Assembly: GCA_040269895.1 (NCBI GenBank) | Contig: CP158568.1 | Span: 2,388,716-2,452,715, forward strand | Direction: 5' to 3' | Length of the DNA stretch: 64,000 nucleotides | Source: Ancalomicrobiaceae bacterium S20 | Lineage (GTDB): Bacteria; Pseudomonadota; Alphaproteobacteria; Rhizobiales; Ancalomicrobiaceae | Shown: in pieces, positions 1-9,426 of the stretch | Position numbering within the stretch: position 1 is the first letter of the stretch | Layout: each line of letters opens with the position of its first letter | Translations under genes and position numbers: made by a program | Notes under the pieces: generated by a model | The model's database searches: none | The model's input: only the letters and a program-made list of their open reading frames with translations | What the model was told of the DNA's origin: nothing

Positions 1-949
1 CGCGATCCTCGATCAGATCCCACTTGTTGAGCGCGATCACGACCGCGCGGCCCTCGCGCACGACCAGATCGACGATTTGAAGATCCTGCTTCTCGAACGG
101 GATCGTCGCGTCGAGCATGACCACGACCACCTCGGCGAAGCGGATCGCGCGCAGCGCGTCGGCGACCGAGAGCTTCTCGAGCTTGTCCTGCACGCGCGAC
201 TTGCGACGCAGGCCGGCCGTGTCGAACAGCTTCACCGGCCGGCCGTGCCAGTCCCAGTCGACCGAGATGCTGTCGCGTGTGATGCCGGCCTCCGGGCCGG
301 TCAACAGGCGGTCCTCGCCGATGATGCGGTTGATCATCGTCGACTTGCCGGCGTTCGGCCGGCCGACGATGCAGATGCGCAGCGGCTTCGAGGTGTCGAT
401 CTCACCCTCATCGCCGTCCGCGACCTCCTCGCCGAGATCGACATCGACCTCGGGCTCGGTGCAATAGGGCTCCAGCGCCTCGTAGAGCGAGGCCATGCCC
501 TCGCCGTGCTCGGCAGAGACCGCGACCGGGTCGCCGAAGCCCATCTCGTAGGCCTCGTAGGCGCCGGCCATGCCGGCCGTGCCCTCGCTCTTATTGGCGA
601 CCAGCACGACGTTCTGGCCCGTGCGGCGCAGGAGCTCGCCGAAGGTCTTGTCGAGCGGCGTCAGGCCGGAGCGGCTGTCGACCACGAACAGCACGACGTC
701 GGCGGCGCGGATCGCCTCCTCGGTCTGGGCGCGCATGCGGCCGGTCAGGCTGTCGGCGTCGGCCTCCTCGAGGCCGGCTGTGTCGACGATGGTGAAGCGC
801 AGGTCGCCGAGGCGCGCGTCGCCCTCGCGACGGTCACGGGTCACGCCGGGCGTATCGTCCACCAGCGCGAGCCGCTTGCCGACGAGGCGGTTGAAGAGCG
901 TCGACTTGCCGACATTGGGTCGACCGACGATCGCGACGGTGGCGGGCAT
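1..949 (-). CDS. der: GTPase Der (EngA), 3' end outside window
   Basis: Tandem GTPase that acts in late assembly of the 50S ribosomal subunit. The visible 316 residues carry two complete G domains: the first P-loop GRPNVGKS lies at about residues 9-16 with DTPG and DTAG switch motifs, the second P-loop GRPNAGKS at about 196-203, followed by another DTAG and NKWD near residue 309. An acidic linker of about 25 residues joins them, as is usual for the family. The C-terminal KH-like domain would lie beyond base 1. The start is the ATG whose complement is at 947-949. It is downstream of bamB on the same strand after a 193-base gap; der, bamB and the TPR gene are commonly linked in alphaproteobacteria. 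Confidence 0.95.
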   Translation of the reverse strand, partial: MPATVAIVGRPNVGKSTLFNRLVGKRLALVDDTPGVTRDRREGDARLGDLRFTIVDTAGLEEADADSLTGRMRAQTEEAIRAADVVLFVVDSRSGLTPLDKTFGELLRRTGQNVVLVANKSEGTAGMAGAYEAYEMGFGDPVAVSAEHGEGMASLYEALEPYCTEPEVDVDLGEEVADGDEGEIDTSKPLRICIVGRPNAGKSTMINRIIGEDRLLTGPEAGITRDSISVDWDWHGRPVKLFDTAGLRRKSRVQDKLEKLSVADALRAIRFAEVVVVMLDATIPFEKQDLQIVDLVVREGRAVVIALNKWDLIEDR

Positions 950-1142
950 TGCGTCCTTGTTCCATTGGGGCGCGGCGGCGACGCCGCGCTCGGGTGTGGG
1001 CAGCCGGATCGGCCGCATTCGACAGTGCGGCCAGCGTGCCGCGTTCGGATCAACGCGACAAGCGCCCCGTGGTCCTCGCGGCCACGGAGCGCTTGCCGAA
1101 ACAGTCATGCAGCCGGCCCGGACGGACCGGCCTGTGCGCCGG

Positions 1143-2507
1143 TCAGTTGTAGGCGGCGAGCGTCCCACCGGCGGAGAGCACGATCAGCTTACCGCCGACC
1201 GCGATCGGCGCGATCATGGCCGGATCGCCGATCGACTGCGTGCCGGTCACCTGACCCGACTTCGGATCGACCGAGATCATGCCGCCCTCGTTGGAGACGA
1301 GCCAGAGCTGACCGCCGGCGAGCAGCGGGCCGGCCCAGTTGGTGCGCTTCTTCTTCTCACGCGTGACCGGCAGGCGGCTCGACCACAGGACCTCGCCGGT
1401 CTTGCGGTCGAGAGCGATGAGATTGTCGTCGAGGTCGTTCAGGAACACCGCGTTGCCCGAAACCGCCGGCGTGTGGGCGGAGCCGACCGACTGGTCCCAC
1501 AGGCGCTGGCCGGTCTTCAGCGAGATCGCCGCGGTGCGGCTGCCGACGCCGGTCACGTAGACGACGCCGTCGGAGACGACCGGGCTCGCCGAGATGTCCG
1601 AGAGGCCGGAGACCGCGAAGCTACGGCTGGCGCGCGCCAGCGCGTCGCCCCAGACCGGCTTGCCGGTCTTGATGTCGAGCGCGACGAGCTCACCCGAGGT
1701 GAAGGGCGCGACCACGATGCCGCCGACGACGGCGGGATTGGCCGAGCTCAACAGGCCGCCGATTTCCGGCACGCCGTTGAAGGTCCACAGTTCCTTGCCG
1801 TCGGCGGCCGACAGGCAATAGATGATGTTGGCCTGGCTGACCACGAAGATCTTGCCGTCGCCGACGGTCGGCGCGCCACGCGCCGGCTCGTTCAGCTTCT
1901 TGTCCCAGAGCTTGTTGCCCGAGGCGGCATCGAAGGCGACCACGTTGCCGTAGCCGGTCGCCGCATAGACGCGCGGGCCGTCGGTGGTCACGCCGCCGCC
2001 GGTCGTCACGGCGTCGATGTCGGCCGGACGGGCGCTGACGCGCCAGAGCCGGCCGCCGCCGTCGAGCGACGATGCGGTGATGTTGCCGTTCGGATCGTAG
2101 ACGAAGATGCGGCCGTCCGCGGCGACGGGCCGGGCGAACAGGCGCACGGTCTCGCGCGTCATGCTGCCGGCGCCGATGTCGGCGGCGCTGGTCGACCAGA
2201 CACGGCCGCTGCCGCCGGCGATCGCGACGTTGCCGGGATCGTTGCCGGTCGGGCCGCCCGCGCCGACCCAGGCGTTGACGTTGCGCGTGCCGCCGATCGA
2301 AACCGGCTTGTTCTTGGACATCTGCGCCGGGCTCTGGTCGCTCAGCACCGGCAGGCGTTCGCCGGGAAGCTGCTTCTTCGACGAGCCGAACGGGTTGATG
2401 GCGCCGATCGCGTCCTGAATGTCGTCGGTCGAGGTGCAGCCCGCGAGGCCCGCTGCAAGAAGAACGGCGGCGGCGAGACGGAACGGCTTCCGGGTGGCGA
2501 AGGACAT
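1143..2507 (-). CDS. bamB: Outer membrane assembly lipoprotein BamB (PQQ-repeat beta-propeller)
   Basis: Lipoprotein of the BAM complex, which inserts beta-barrel proteins into the outer membrane. The 454-residue product has a lipoprotein signal with lipobox ending LAGC at Cys24, a short linker, then repeated blades of the type 'GKxLWxx' typical of PQQ/quinoprotein propellers (for example [45 protein letters not shown]). The ATG overlaps the TGA of the upstream TPR gene in an ATGA motif at 2504-2507, so the pair is translationally coupled. The shared operon with the YfgM-like gene agrees with the known YfgM/BamB (YfgL) neighbourhood. Confidence 0.93.
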   Translation of the reverse strand: MSFATRKPFRLAAAVLLAAGLAGCTSTDDIQDAIGAINPFGSSKKQLPGERLPVLSDQSPAQMSKNKPVSIGGTRNVNAWVGAGGPTGNDPGNVAIAGGSGRVWSTSAADIGAGSMTRETVRLFARPVAADGRIFVYDPNGNITASSLDGGGRLWRVSARPADIDAVTTGGGVTTDGPRVYAATGYGNVVAFDAASGNKLWDKKLNEPARGAPTVGDGKIFVVSQANIIYCLSAADGKELWTFNGVPEIGGLLSSANPAVVGGIVVAPFTSGELVALDIKTGKPVWGDALARASRSFAVSGLSDISASPVVSDGVVYVTGVGSRTAAISLKTGQRLWDQSVGSAHTPAVSGNAVFLNDLDDNLIALDRKTGEVLWSSRLPVTREKKKRTNWAGPLLAGGQLWLVSNEGGMISVDPKSGQVTGTQSIGDPAMIAPIAVGGKLIVLSAGGTLAAYN

Positions 2508-3217
2508 CAGGGGGCCTTTCCGGTCGATGCGGCGGGGGCAGAGCCGGCGGCGCCGGCGGCCTTCTTCTCGGTGGCGGCGGTGATCAGGCCGGTGAGCATC
2601 TTGGCATGCTCGGCGAGCACGCGCGGCGTCTGCGGATCGGCGTCGATCTCGTCCAGCCGCTTGGAGGCCCCGGCATAGTCGCCGGCCTTCCAGGCCGCGA
2701 AGGCCAGGATCTCGCGTGCGGAATGGCGCCAGGCACCGGTCGCCGTATCCAGACCGGCGACGCGCGCCTCGACCTTGGCACGGTCCTCGATGTCGAGCGC
2801 GATGTAGCCGGCACGCACGCGGGCGAAGTCGGCGAGCAACGGCGGCGTGCCGGCCTTTGCGGCGACCGCGTCGAAGGCCTTGAGCGCGCCCTCGGCGTCG
2901 CCGGTCTGCTGCCGGGCGCTCGCGGCGCGGATCAGGGCCAGCGCCGGATAGCCGCCGTCCGCGGTCTTGGCGAAGGCCTCCAGATTGGTCTCGGCGCCGG
3001 CGAGATCGCCGGTCTCGATCTGCTTCAGCGCGGCGACATACTGATCGCCCTGCGCCTGGGCGCGGGTGTCCTGCCAATACTCCCAGGCGCGCCAGCCGGC
3101 GACGCCGAGCACGATCAGAACGGCCACGGCGAGGAGAAGACCACTGTAGCGATCCCAGAGCCTGCGCAGCTGGTCGCGCCGCAGGTCCTCGTCGATCTCG
3201 TTGAAGATATCCGCCAT
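2507..3217 (-). CDS. YfgM-like tetratricopeptide-repeat membrane protein
   Basis: A 236-residue protein with a cytoplasmic N-terminus (MADIFNEIDEDLRRDQLRR), one membrane segment at about residues 27-43, and a periplasmic TPR-like alpha-helical region. This matches the YfgM/TPR_21 family, which in gammaproteobacteria is an ancillary SecYEG-associated chaperone. The C-terminus is Ala-rich and low complexity. I chose the ATG at 3217 because the MADIFNEIDEDLRR start is the conserved family N-terminus; an in-frame start 26 codons upstream would add an atypical stretch. Its last base pairs overlap the bamB start. Function is inferred from family and synteny. Confidence 0.85.
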   Translation of the reverse strand: MADIFNEIDEDLRRDQLRRLWDRYSGLLLAVAVLIVLGVAGWRAWEYWQDTRAQAQGDQYVAALKQIETGDLAGAETNLEAFAKTADGGYPALALIRAASARQQTGDAEGALKAFDAVAAKAGTPPLLADFARVRAGYIALDIEDRAKVEARVAGLDTATGAWRHSAREILAFAAWKAGDYAGASKRLDEIDADPQTPRVLAEHAKMLTGLITAATEKKAAGAAGSAPAASTGKAP

Positions 3218-3461
3218 TCCGACCCACACTCCGGCGGTTGCCCCGCCTTCTATGAAAACCACACGCACCGACCGTTCTGCCGACGCGTGCGACACGCCGG
3301 CTCCCGCTCGGGGGCCGCACCATACAATCTCGTTCCGCGCCCGGCAAACCGAGGCCGCGGGCGGGTTTCTACACGGGACCGCGCGCCTGAGAAAGCACGA
3401 GCCCCACGGTCGGCTCGGGAAGTGAACCGGATTCGTGGCGCCCGCGTGGCAAAGCGGCCGT

Positions 3462-4040
3462 TCACGCCGATGGAAGCGGAGAGACGCCGATCAGCAACAG
3501 GTGCAGGCGCGCGACGAACAGGCCGTAGACCACGAGGCCGAGCACGATCGCGATCGCGTCGTTGCGGGTGAAGCCGGCGACCGGCGCCGGCACCGGCGCG
3601 CCGCGACGCTTCAGCGAAATTCGGTCGATCACGCCCCAGGCGAGAAACCCGCCGAACAGGAGGAGATCCGGCAGCGTACCGTTGGCGAGCAGGTGGCCGA
3701 AGGCCCACAGCTTCACGGCGGTGATCATCGGATGCTTGAGCGTCGCGCGAATCCGGCCGGGCAGATAGGCCGCGAACAGGAGCGGGAACACCGGCAACAT
3801 CAAGAGAAGGTTCAGGTGCACGAGCGCCTTCGGCGGCGTCCAGAGCACCAGCGCGCCGTCGGCGCGCGCCTGACCATAGCCGATCACGATCAGCACCAGA
3901 CCGACCAGCGAGACGAGCGCGAACAGGCCCTTGTAGGGCGTCTCGCCGAGCCGCGTCGCGAGACCGGCACGCAAGCCGGGACTGGCGGGCACGAGATGGG
4001 CGCCGAGAAAGACGACGAGACCCAGAACCAACAGCAGCAT
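3462..4040 (-). CDS. NnrU family integral membrane protein
   Basis: A 192-residue protein with about five or six hydrophobic segments, starting MLLLVLGLVVFLGAHLVP. The H-x-V/L-P feature near the N-terminus, the RxxLKHPM motif in the middle and the following WAFGHLLANG are diagnostic of the NnrU family. Members are linked with nitric oxide/nitrite metabolism and with isorenieratene/phytoene-like sterol reductase folds, but the exact reaction is not settled. Start is the ATG at 4040, placing the hydrophobic segment at the very N-terminus; the upstream in-frame start would add 20 polar residues. No denitrification gene is nearby, so the substrate cannot be inferred from context. Confidence 0.88.
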   Translation of the reverse strand: MLLLVLGLVVFLGAHLVPASPGLRAGLATRLGETPYKGLFALVSLVGLVLIVIGYGQARADGALVLWTPPKALVHLNLLLMLPVFPLLFAAYLPGRIRATLKHPMITAVKLWAFGHLLANGTLPDLLLFGGFLAWGVIDRISLKRRGAPVPAPVAGFTRNDAIAIVLGLVVYGLFVARLHLLLIGVSPLPSA

Positions 4041-4183
4041 GACCGATCCCTTCCCGCTCCGGAGCGCGCCGTTTTTCGCACCCCCACGGGCGCGGTGCAA
4101 CGCCTCCCGTGCCGAACGGCTACCGTTGTCGACCGAGGCCGGGGCGCACCGACCGATGCCCGAGAGCGGGCCGAACGCGTGCC

Positions 4184-4538
4184 TCAGCCGCCGAGTGTGG
4201 CGGCAAAGGCGGCCGGGTCAAACCCGACGAGCAGCGCCTCGCCCGCCTCGACGACCGGCCGCTTGATCATGCTCGGCTGCGCGCGCATGAGCGCGACCGC
4301 CTTGGCACGATCGATATCGGCCCTGTCGGCGTCGGGCAGCTTCTTGAAGGTCGTGCCGGCGCGGTTCAGCACCTTCTCCCAGCCGACGCGTTCGACCCAG
4401 CCCTCGAAGCGCGTTCGGGGCGCCAGCCTTCTTGTAGTCGACGAAGCGATAGGCGACGCCCTGCGCATCGAGCCAGGCGAAAGCCTTCTTCATCGTGTCG
4501 CAATTTTTTATTCCGTAGATCGTGACGGGGGCGGACAT
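4184..4538 (-). pseudogene. ArsC/Spx-family (YffB-like) protein, frameshifted
   Basis: Thioredoxin-fold protein of the ArsC/Spx/YffB family. The first part reads MSAPVTIYGIKNCDTMKKAF with the redox-type Cys in NCDT and continues to DYKKAGAP; the remainder, with the family motifs GWEKVLNRAGTTFKKLP and QPSMIKRP, is in another frame. The break lies near 4410-4425 (coding strand, around the CCCC run). Restoring the frame needs one base removed or two added. Comparison with the usual spacing between KKAG and the following Trp favours two missing bases. The product would be about 118 residues, normal for the family. It may be a true pseudogene or a sequencing error; see the frameshift finding. Arsenate reduction should not be assumed, since YffB-type members use glutathione chemistry. 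Confidence 0.75.
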
Positions 4539-4669
4539 CGGGGGCGTCTCCGGGTGGGATGGTTCCGGGCTAGCGGACGATGCGCCCGCCGGCAAGAGGC
4601 CGCGGCCGGCGCGGCGCGAGCCCGGATCCGCCGAGCCGTTCGCGCTGGGACAGATCAGGCCGGATCCGA

Positions 4670-5368
4670 TCAGGCGGGCACCGTCAGGCCGCGCTGGACC
4701 GCGGGGCGCGCGAGGCCGCGCTCGAGCCACGCCGGCACGGCCTTCAACGCGTCGTAGCCGACGATGTCGCGGGCGCCGTAGAAGCCGATCAGGTTGCGGA
4801 CCCAGCCGAGGATCGCGATGTCGGCGATCGTGTAGTCGGTACCCATGATCCAGTCGCGCCCCGCGAGCCGCGCCTCGAGCACGCCGAGCAGGCGCTGCGT
4901 CTCGGCGCGGTAGCGCTCGTGCGGACGCTTGTCCTCGTACTCGCGGCCGGCAAACTTGTGGAAGAAGCCGAGCTGCCCGAACATCGGCCCGATCGCGGCC
5001 ATCTGGAAGAAAACCCACTGTAGCGTCTCGTATCGCGCGGCCGGGTCGGCGGGGATGAACCGGCCGGCCTTCTCGGCGAGATAGACCAGGATCGCACCGG
5101 ACTCGAACAGCGCAAGCGGCTTGCCGCCCGGACCGTCGGGATCGATGATCGCGGGGATCTTTCCGTTCGGGTTCAGCGACAGATACTCGGGCGTCCAGGT
5201 CTCGTTGGCGCCGATGTCGATCCGGTGCGCCTCATAAGGCAGGCCGATCTCCTCGAGCAGGATCGAGACCTTCACGCCGTTCGGCGTCGGCGTCGAAAAC
5301 AGCTGCAGCCGATCGGGATGCGCGGCCGGCCACCGGCCCAGGATCGGAAAGGTCGTCGCGTCGAGCAT
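4670..5368 (-). CDS. Glutathione S-transferase, Nu-class/YfcG-YghU-like
   Basis: A 232-residue two-domain glutathione S-transferase. The N-terminal thioredoxin-like domain carries the loop FSTPTPNGVKVSILLEE, typical of the disulfide-bond oxidoreductase branch (YfcG, YghU, Ure2-like) where Thr and Asn replace the usual catalytic Tyr or Ser, followed by the cis-Pro region GKIPAI and the glutathione gamma-glutamyl contact ES in LFESGAILVYLAEK. The all-helical C-terminal domain follows with the N-capping motif TIADI. The start is ATG at 5368; an upstream in-frame start would add 45 unrelated residues. It likely acts in cytoplasmic thiol redox; the substrate is unknown. Confidence 0.88.
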   Translation of the reverse strand: MLDATTFPILGRWPAAHPDRLQLFSTPTPNGVKVSILLEEIGLPYEAHRIDIGANETWTPEYLSLNPNGKIPAIIDPDGPGGKPLALFESGAILVYLAEKAGRFIPADPAARYETLQWVFFQMAAIGPMFGQLGFFHKFAGREYEDKRPHERYRAETQRLLGVLEARLAGRDWIMGTDYTIADIAILGWVRNLIGFYGARDIVGYDALKAVPAWLERGLARPAVQRGLTVPA

Positions 5369-5556
5369 GGGGGTCTCCGGATGGGGCGGGACGGCAGGGC
5401 CGAGGGAGGTCGGCGAAGCGGCACACGATATACGAGAATTTAGTGATCCGTTGCCTACGTAACGCTCGTCAGATAAATTCAACCAGAGAGAATACAGCAC
5501 CACAATGCACCCAGCCCATTTTATCCATGGGCTCTTCGAGAGCGACGGGCTGTCAT

Positions 5557-6324
5557 ATGAGCATCTACAACAGTCGAGATTTTATCACTGAGATAAAGAA
5601 GAACCCCGAGAATTTCTATATTATTCATTATTCATGCCAGAGCTTGTATGATGATAACGAGGCCCTATCACCTCGAATAACATCGATCGCCATAACTCAT
5701 TTTGCGACAGAGCAGACACTGAGCTTTTCAACTCATTCGATAGCTGAAGAGTTACACATCGGACGCGACGCCGTTCGCGACCGCTTCGATGAAGTGGAAA
5801 GGAAACTTCTCAGAGACTTCTATGCTTTCGTCCGCGATCGGCGCGATAAGTATTGGATTCATTGGAATATGAGGAATCTCACCTACGGGTTCGAGCACCT
5901 GGAACATAGGTTCCGTGTACTTGGCGAAGTGGATAGCCCGGTCATACCCGTCGAAAGGCGCCTCAATCTTAACGATCTTCTTTCAGATCGCTATGGAAAT
6001 GACTACGCAAAACATCCGAAGATGAGGTCTTTGATGGAACTTAACGGCGGAATCCACCGCCACTTTCTTACTGGAGAAGAAGAAGTCCAAGCGTTTAGAA
6101 ACCATGAATTCATACGTATGCACAATTCCACATTATCAAAAGTTGGCTTTCTTAGTTCTACGATCAAGAAACTTATCAGCGGCAAATTGCGAACTGCGTC
6201 TCGCGGGATCGGAGTTATGCTGGATCGGATCTTTGAAAGTCGAGCCGCGAAGGCTGTTGGCCTAGGCGGCACAGCAATTTCGATCTGCGTGGGCGCTTGG
6301 CAGACATATCTTTGGTTAAAATGA
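5557..6324 (+). CDS. AT-rich orphan gene: uncharacterised protein with C-terminal membrane segment
   Basis: A 255-residue protein I do not recognise with certainty. It begins MSIYNSRDFITEIKKN, then has a hydrophobic strand FYIIHYSCQSLYDD, a SPRITSIAITHFA strand and SFSTHSIAEEL, followed by a charged helical region (RDAVRDRFDEVERKLLRDFYAFVRD) and the aromatic-rich YWIHWNMRNLTYGFEHLEHR. The last 25 residues form a clear membrane segment ending WQTYLWLK, so the protein is probably tail-anchored with its bulk in the cytoplasm. Base composition is strikingly unlike both neighbours: bases 5641-5700 are 43% G+C, while flanking genes are far richer. Codon choice (many TTT, ATA, AAA, TTA) is foreign too. 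It sits alone between conserved genes of the minus strand. Acquisition by transfer is likely. A defence or toxin role is a guess from context. Confidence 0.8.
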   Translation: MSIYNSRDFITEIKKNPENFYIIHYSCQSLYDDNEALSPRITSIAITHFATEQTLSFSTHSIAEELHIGRDAVRDRFDEVERKLLRDFYAFVRDRRDKYWIHWNMRNLTYGFEHLEHRFRVLGEVDSPVIPVERRLNLNDLLSDRYGNDYAKHPKMRSLMELNGGIHRHFLTGEEEVQAFRNHEFIRMHNSTLSKVGFLSSTIKKLISGKLRTASRGIGVMLDRIFESRAAKAVGLGGTAISICVGAWQTYLWLK

Positions 6325-6438
6325 CTGAAAATATAATATTTTCCGATCCAATTATCACAGAAACCGATTTCATTATCAGTTTTATCGATTTTTATTAATA
6401 CGAAGCTCGCAAGGAGACTGATAGTCACCTTTCTGCAC
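6325..6438. other. AT-rich spacer downstream of the orphan gene
   Basis: This 114-base spacer keeps the low G+C of the preceding gene (runs such as aaatataatatttt) up to roughly 6430, then returns abruptly to the host composition at the end of the GNAT gene. The composition boundary marks the probable right edge of the transferred segment. No integrase, direct repeat or tRNA edge was seen. The left edge lies near 5430-5440. Confidence 0.55.
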
Positions 6439-6969
6439 CTACCCCACCCACTCCTTGCTCAAAATCGCATACTGCATCGTGTCCACGTACCGCGGCATCC
6501 CGTCTTCCCCGGTCTCGAACGAGATGAACTCACGGAACAGCCCCTCGGCGCGCATGCCGAGCCGTTCGCACAGGCGGCGGGAGGGGTGGTTGTCTTCTTC
6601 GACATAGGCGTAGAGCCGCCGCGCGCCTTCGACGCGGAAAAGGTGGGAGAACAACGCGCGCGCCGCTTCCGACGCGTAGCCGGCGCCGGCGACGTCCTCG
6701 TGAAAATTCCAGCCGACGGAATAGGTGTCGGGCGGCTCGTGAAAGCGGAACAGGTCGCCGATCACGCGGCCGCCCTCGCGCAGACAGACCGCGACATAGT
6801 CGTCGGCGCGAGCGCGCGTCTCGGCCTCAGCGCGGGCGGCGTCGAGGTCCGCGAGCGCCATATCGAGGAAGCAGGCCGAACGCGGCGCGTGCAGATAGGC
6901 GAACAGGTCGGCGGCATCTTCCGACCGGAAGTTCCTGAGCACGAGGCGCTCGGTCTCGACGGTGTCCAT
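6439..6969 (-). CDS. GNAT family N-acetyltransferase (RimJ/RimL type)
   Basis: A 176-residue acetyltransferase starting MDTVETERLVLRNFRSEDA, the hallmark opening of the RimJ/RimL/YdaF group. It contains the acetyl-CoA-binding segment GAGYASEAARALF (family consensus GxGYAxEA) and the RLYAYVEEDNHPSRRLCERLGM segment, in which N-x-x-S and LCERLGM are standard family signatures. The C-terminus contains YAIL. Members acetylate ribosomal protein N-termini, antibiotics or small amines; the substrate here cannot be told. It is monocistronic, separated by about 250 bases from the LysR gene upstream. Confidence 0.88.
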   Translation of the reverse strand: MDTVETERLVLRNFRSEDAADLFAYLHAPRSACFLDMALADLDAARAEAETRARADDYVAVCLREGGRVIGDLFRFHEPPDTYSVGWNFHEDVAGAGYASEAARALFSHLFRVEGARRLYAYVEEDNHPSRRLCERLGMRAEGLFREFISFETGEDGMPRYVDTMQYAILSKEWVG

Positions 6970-7220
6970 GTGGGCCTCCTGTCTCGTCGACGGAGCAGGC
7001 CCCTAGTCGAGAGCCGTGGCCGAAACACGGCATGGCTCCAGGTCGGACCGCGACGGGACGTGCGCCGTCGCCGCATCCCGGACTCCGCGCCCCGGGCTCC
7101 GCGACCCGGTCGGCCGTCGGCGGTTGGGGACAGGTCCCCGATCAGGAGATCGAGGAACCTGCGGTGAAGGACGGTGCCCGCCGACGCGTGGTCGCTCGCG
7201 CCCGCGACACGACCGCCCGC
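6970..7220. other. Intergenic region without recognised feature
   Basis: About 250 bases between the GNAT start and the LysR stop. Composition is host-like and rich in C/G. I see no gene, hairpin terminator or convincing promoter beyond what the GNAT gene must require. Confidence 0.4.
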
Positions 7221-8126
7221 CTATCCGACCTTGCCGCGCTCGCCGAGGAAATCGAGCAGCGCGCGGACGCGCGAGGGCAGCGGGCCGCCCTGTCCGATGT
7301 GAATGGCATGGAAGGCCTCGCGATCGCCGGGGTTGAGGTGTTCGAGCACGGGTACGAGGCGGCCGCTCGCGATGTCGGCGCGCACCGTGAAGGCGGCGAG
7401 GCGGGCAAGGCCGCCGCCGCCGAGGGCGAGGTGCCGTAGCGCTTCGCCGTCGCTCGCCTGCACGCGGCCGACCGTCGGAACGACGATCGTCTCGTCGCCC
7501 TGCTTCAAAGGCCATCCATCGACGGTGCGGACATAGCCGAAGCCGAGGCGGCGATGGGTATCGAGATCGTCGAGGGTCTTCGGCTCGCCGAAGCGGGCGA
7601 GATAGGCCGGCGCGGCGACGATCACCATCGCGGTCTCGCCGAGCTTGCGGGCGACGAGGCTCGAGCTCTTCAAGGGCCCCGCCCGCACCGCGACGTCGGT
7701 GCGTTCGGCCAGGAGATCGACGATCTGGTCGGTTTGCACCAGATCGAGCGTCACACCGGGGTGGCGCTCCAGGAACGCGGGCAGGATCGGCGCAAGAATA
7801 TGGGTGGCGTAGGAGGCGCTGGTGTTGAGCCGGATGCGCCCGACCGGTTGCTCGCCGGCGCCGGCATTGCGCTCGGCATCCTCGATATCCGCCAGGATGC
7901 GCGTCGCCCGCTCGAAGAAGGCGCAGCCCTCCGGGGTCAGCTGGAAGGCGCGCGTGGAGCGGTTGACGAGCCGGGTGCCGAGCCGCGTCTCGAGCCTTGC
8001 GACGAGCTTGCTCACCGCCGACGGCGTCATGCGGCAAATGCGGGCGGCGGCCGAGAAGCCGCCGTGTTCGACCACGCGGGTGAACACTTCCATCTCGCCG
8101 GAGCGGTTGATCTCGGGGCGCGCCAT
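7221..8126 (-). CDS. LysR-family transcriptional regulator (CrgA/DmlR-like)
   Basis: A 301-residue LTTR. The winged helix-turn-helix occupies about residues 10-68 (EVFTRVVEHGGFSAAARICR, then MTPSAVSKLVARLETRLG), followed by a linker helix and a periplasmic-binding-protein-like effector domain (RIRLNTSASYATHILAPILP and later motifs). The GFSAAAR and SAVSKLV segments place it in the CrgA/DmlR-like group. It is divergent from the MFS gene at 8226, 99 bases away, so it most likely controls that exporter and perhaps the aldo/keto reductase behind it. Some T-N11-A-like sequence is present in the spacer but none is convincing by eye. Confidence 0.92.
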   Translation of the reverse strand: MARPEINRSGEMEVFTRVVEHGGFSAAARICRMTPSAVSKLVARLETRLGTRLVNRSTRAFQLTPEGCAFFERATRILADIEDAERNAGAGEQPVGRIRLNTSASYATHILAPILPAFLERHPGVTLDLVQTDQIVDLLAERTDVAVRAGPLKSSSLVARKLGETAMVIVAAPAYLARFGEPKTLDDLDTHRRLGFGYVRTVDGWPLKQGDETIVVPTVGRVQASDGEALRHLALGGGGLARLAAFTVRADIASGRLVPVLEHLNPGDREAFHAIHIGQGGPLPSRVRALLDFLGERGKVG

Positions 8127-8225
8127 GGTCCTTCAATTCACAAATGATGTTCCATCTCGCATTCTATATCATCTACGCCGGCATCGCTATCTCTCGTCCC
8201 GACAGTCACAATCGCGGGACGGATC

Positions 8226-9391
8226 ATGCCTTTGGCCCTTTATGCCCTGACCGCCGGCGCCTTCGGCATCGGCGTCACCGAATTCGTCATCATGGGACTG
8301 CTGCTGGAGGTCAGCGCCGATTTCGGCGTGACGATCGCAGCGGCGGGCCTGCTCATCTCCGGCTATGCGCTCGGCGTCGTGGTCGGCGCTCCGGTGTTGA
8401 CCGTCGCGACCGCGCGACTGTCGCGCAAGACCGTGCTCATCGCCTTGATGGCGATCTTCGTCGCCGGCAATACGGCTTGTGCGCTCGCGCCAAGCTACGG
8501 GTTTCTGATGGCGGCCCGCGTGCTGACCGCTTTCGCGCACGGCACCTTCTTCGGCGTCGGATCGGTGGTCGCGACGAGCCTCGTCGCCGCCGATCGCAAG
8601 GCCTCGGCCATTGCGGTGATGTTCACCGGGCTCACTGTCGCCACGATCCTGGGCGTGCCGCTCGGCACCTTCATCGGCCAGCATCTCGGCTGGCGCGCCA
8701 CCTTCTGGGCGGTCGCCGGCATCGGCCTCGTCGCGCTCGCCATCATCGCTACCCTCGTGCCGCGCGATGACACGCCGATCGAGGTGAGCGACTGGCGGGC
8801 CGACCTCGCCGCGATCCTGCGGTTGCCGGTTCTGCTCGGCCTCGCGACCACCGTTCTCGGCTATGCCGGTGTCTTCGCCGTCTTCACCTATATCGCGCCG
8901 ATGCTGACGCGGATCAGCGGCTTCCCGGAGGCCGCGGTGTCGCCGATCCTGCTCGTCTTCGGCGGCGGGCTCGTCGCCGGCAATCTCCTCGGCGGCAAAC
9001 TGGCCGATCGCTCGCTGGTGCCGACGGTGTTCGCGACCCTCGTCGCACTTGGCCTGGTGCTGATGTTGATGTCGCCCGGCCTCGCCTCGCCGATCGCCGC
9101 GGTCGTGCTGGTCGGCCTGCTCGGCGCGGCGGCCTTCGCGACCGTCGCCCCTTGCAGATGTGGGTGCTGTCGAAGACCGAAGGCGCCGGCCAGAGCCTCG
9201 CCTCGTCGTTCAACATCGCCGCCTTCAACCTCGGCAACGCCATCGGCGCCTGGGTGGGCGGCCTCGTCATCGATCACGGTCCCGGCCTTGCCGCCGTGCC
9301 GCTCACGGCCGCGCTGTTCCCGCTCGCCGCGATCCTCGTCGCCGGGCTCGCGGTCGCGCAAGACCGTAGCCTGCAGCGCGCGCCCTGCTGA
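8226..9391 (+). CDS. MFS transporter, AraJ/PbuE-like drug or sugar exporter (frameshift near 9148)
   Basis: Major facilitator with 12 predicted membrane helices, starting MPLALYALTAGAFGIGVTEF; GTEF/GVTEFV near the N-terminus is typical of AraJ/NepI/PbuE-type exporters, as is the motif-A-like loop after helix 2. The reading frame is good to residue 308 (ATVAP), then breaks; the continuation LQMWVLSKTEGAGQSLASS is in another frame. Adding one base to the CCCC run at 9148-9151 joins them as AP-LQMW, a perfect family junction, giving 388 residues. I therefore call the gene and regard the break as a probable base-call error. It is divergent from its LysR regulator and 36 bases before the aldo/keto reductase. 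Confidence 0.82.
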
Positions 9392-9426
9392 AACGCTTGC
9401 CCCTCCAGCCCACGAAAGGACATCCC

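Noticed and set aside
4184-4538. Functional arsenate reductase
   Set aside because: The sequence is of the YffB/Spx-like branch with a NCDT motif, no ars genes are near, and the frame is broken as given.
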